From an uncultured Collinsella sp. (GTDB lineage: Bacteria; Actinomycetota; Coriobacteriia; Coriobacteriales; Coriobacteriaceae), in the NCBI GenBank assembly GCA_900555745.1, contig USMH01000078.1, positions 1 through 5,534 on the forward strand: a stretch of 5,534 bases of DNA, read 5' to 3'. Within the stretch, counting starts at the first letter, position 1; each line of letters begins with the position of its first letter. Under the pieces are notes generated by a model, which worked only from the letters and a program-made list of their open reading frames with translations, had not been told where the DNA came from and did no database searches. This document shows, piece after piece, positions 4,449-5,534 of this stretch. A program made the position numbers and the translations under genes.

Positions 4449-5534
4449 ATGGCGATTCTTTTGGGATGCGATTCCGTCAGCCTAGAGTTTCCCACCAAGC
4501 ATATTTTCGATAGCGTGACGCTCGGCGTGGGCGAGGGCGACCGCATTGGTATTGTCGGTAAAAACGGCGACGGCAAGTCGACGCTGCTGAGCGTGCTCGC
4601 CGGCACGCTGGAGCCCGATGACGGACGCGTGACGTACCGCCGCGGCACGACGATCGGTCTGCTCGGCCAAAAGGACAACCTGGTCGATACTGATACCGTG
4701 CATCATGCCGTTGTGGACGACGCCCCCGAGTACGAGTGGGCGTCGAGCCCCCGCACGCGCCAGATCCTCGCCGGCCTCATCAGCGATGTGCCCTGGGAGG
4801 GCACGGTGGGCGAGCTTTCGGGCGGTCAGCGCCGTCGCGTGGACCTCGCGCGCTTGCTGATCGGCGATTACGACGTGCTCATGCTCGACGAGCCCACCAA
4901 CCACCTGGATATGCGCACCATCAACTGGCTCGCGCGTCACTTAAAGGCCCGCTGGCAGCGCGGCCAGGGTGCCATGCTCGTGGTCACGCACGACCGCTGG
5001 TTCTTGGACGAGGTCTGCACCAGCATGTGGGAGGTCCACGACGGCCAGGTCGATCCCTTCGAGGGCGGCTATTCGGCATACATCCTGCAGCGCGTAGAGC
5101 GCGACCGTATGGCTGCCGTCACCGAGGAGCGCCGTCGCAACATGGCGCGCAAGGAGCTCGCGTGGCTGAGCCGCGGCGCCCAGGCGCGCTCCACCAAGCC
5201 CAAGTTTCGCGTGGATGCCGCCCGCGAGCTCATCGCCGACGTGCCGCCCGTGCGTGACGAGTTGGAGCTCAAGCGCCTGGCCGTGAGCCGCTTGGGCAAG
5301 CAGGTTATCGATGTGGTCGACGTGGACGCCGGCTATGCGGATGTCGATGGCGCGCCCAAGCAGGTACTCTCCGACGTGACCTGGTTCATTGGTGCGGGCG
5401 ACCGCTATGGTCTTTTGGGCGAGAATGGCGCTGGCAAGTCGACGCTGCTTGATGTGATCCAGGGCAAAATTGCGCCCACGCGCGGCCGCGTGAAGATTGG
5501 CCAGACAGTGCGCTTTGGCGTGCTGTCGCAGCAG
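4449..5534 (+). CDS. Uup-like ABC-F family ATPase, N-terminal part (runs off the window)
   Basis: This open frame has no stop before the window end; 362 codons are visible. ABC-F proteins have two ATPase domains and no membrane part and act on ribosomes, binding near the E site; some protect against antibiotics. Domain 1 has Walker A GKNGDGKST (37-45), signature LSGGQRRR (123-130), Walker B VLMLDEPTNHLD (143-154) and switch H181. The interdomain linker (about 205-270) holds ELAWLSRGAQARSTKPKFR (236-254), the pattern typical of the Uup branch. Domain 2 begins after about 285, with Walker A GENGAGKST (324-332); its signature and Walker B lie beyond the window. Only 77 residues separate Walker A and the signature in domain 1, leaving little room for the arm insertion of EttA-type proteins. 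The ATG at 4449 has AAGGAG (4435-4440) eight bases upstream. It has its own promoter after the pst terminator. A resistance role cannot be inferred. Confidence 0.93.
   Translation, partial: MAILLGCDSVSLEFPTKHIFDSVTLGVGEGDRIGIVGKNGDGKSTLLSVLAGTLEPDDGRVTYRRGTTIGLLGQKDNLVDTDTVHHAVVDDAPEYEWASSPRTRQILAGLISDVPWEGTVGELSGGQRRRVDLARLLIGDYDVLMLDEPTNHLDMRTINWLARHLKARWQRGQGAMLVVTHDRWFLDEVCTSMWEVHDGQVDPFEGGYSAYILQRVERDRMAAVTEERRRNMARKELAWLSRGAQARSTKPKFRVDAARELIADVPPVRDELELKRLAVSRLGKQVIDVVDVDAGYADVDGAPKQVLSDVTWFIGAGDRYGLLGENGAGKSTLLDVIQGKIAPTRGRVKIGQTVRFGVLSQQ

Noticed and set aside
4736..5257. 173-codon + strand open frame
   Set aside because: It overlaps the ABC-F gene in another frame and its Arg/Ala/Pro-rich product is a typical shadow; the ABC-F frame carries intact ATPase motifs.
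4430..5299. Several - strand open frames opposite the ABC-F gene
   Set aside because: All are antisense to a well-supported coding frame and show no domain or ribosome site.

Overview
The window is a GC-rich stretch of bacterial chromosome that starts with synthetic DNA. Bases 1-43 are an Illumina Nextera library adapter (last base of the P7 arm, an 8-base index, the Read 2 primer site and the Tn5 mosaic end), so genomic sequence begins only at base 44. Every gene lies on the + strand. Strong preference for G/C in third codon positions, the Actinobacteria-like Uup-type ABC-F protein (GDGKS Walker A) and the twin-arginine lipoprotein signal on PstS suggest an actinobacterium. My best guess is a gut Coriobacteriia member such as Collinsella; this is inference from style and recall, not from a search.

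Layout: (1) 44-331, the last 95 codons of an M20-family (PepV/Sapep-like) dipeptidase. (2) 332-625, a 294-base intergenic region with a near-perfect 22-bp inverted repeat that can act as a terminator, a possible two-repeat Pho box, and a GC-rich leader with small hairpins. (3) 626-4285, a compact high-affinity phosphate uptake operon in the order pstS-pstC-pstA-pstB. pstC/pstA overlap by 8 bases and pstA/pstB by an ATGA. (4) 4286-4448, three successive hairpins, the last with a T-run (rho-independent terminator), then an extended -10 promoter. (5) 4449 to the window end, the first 362 codons of a Uup-like ABC-F translation factor, open at the 3' edge.

The four Pst proteins form one ABC importer. 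PstS is a membrane-anchored lipoprotein that captures inorganic phosphate outside the cell, PstC and PstA form the membrane channel, and PstB hydrolyses ATP on the cytoplasmic face. phoU, the usual last gene of such operons, does not follow pstB here. The dipeptidase and the ABC-F protein are separate transcription units with no evident link to phosphate uptake.

I see no previously undescribed system. The points most worth a second look are the adapter at the 5' end, the long palindrome at 353-421, the candidate Pho box, the missing phoU, and the N-terminal extension of PstB.
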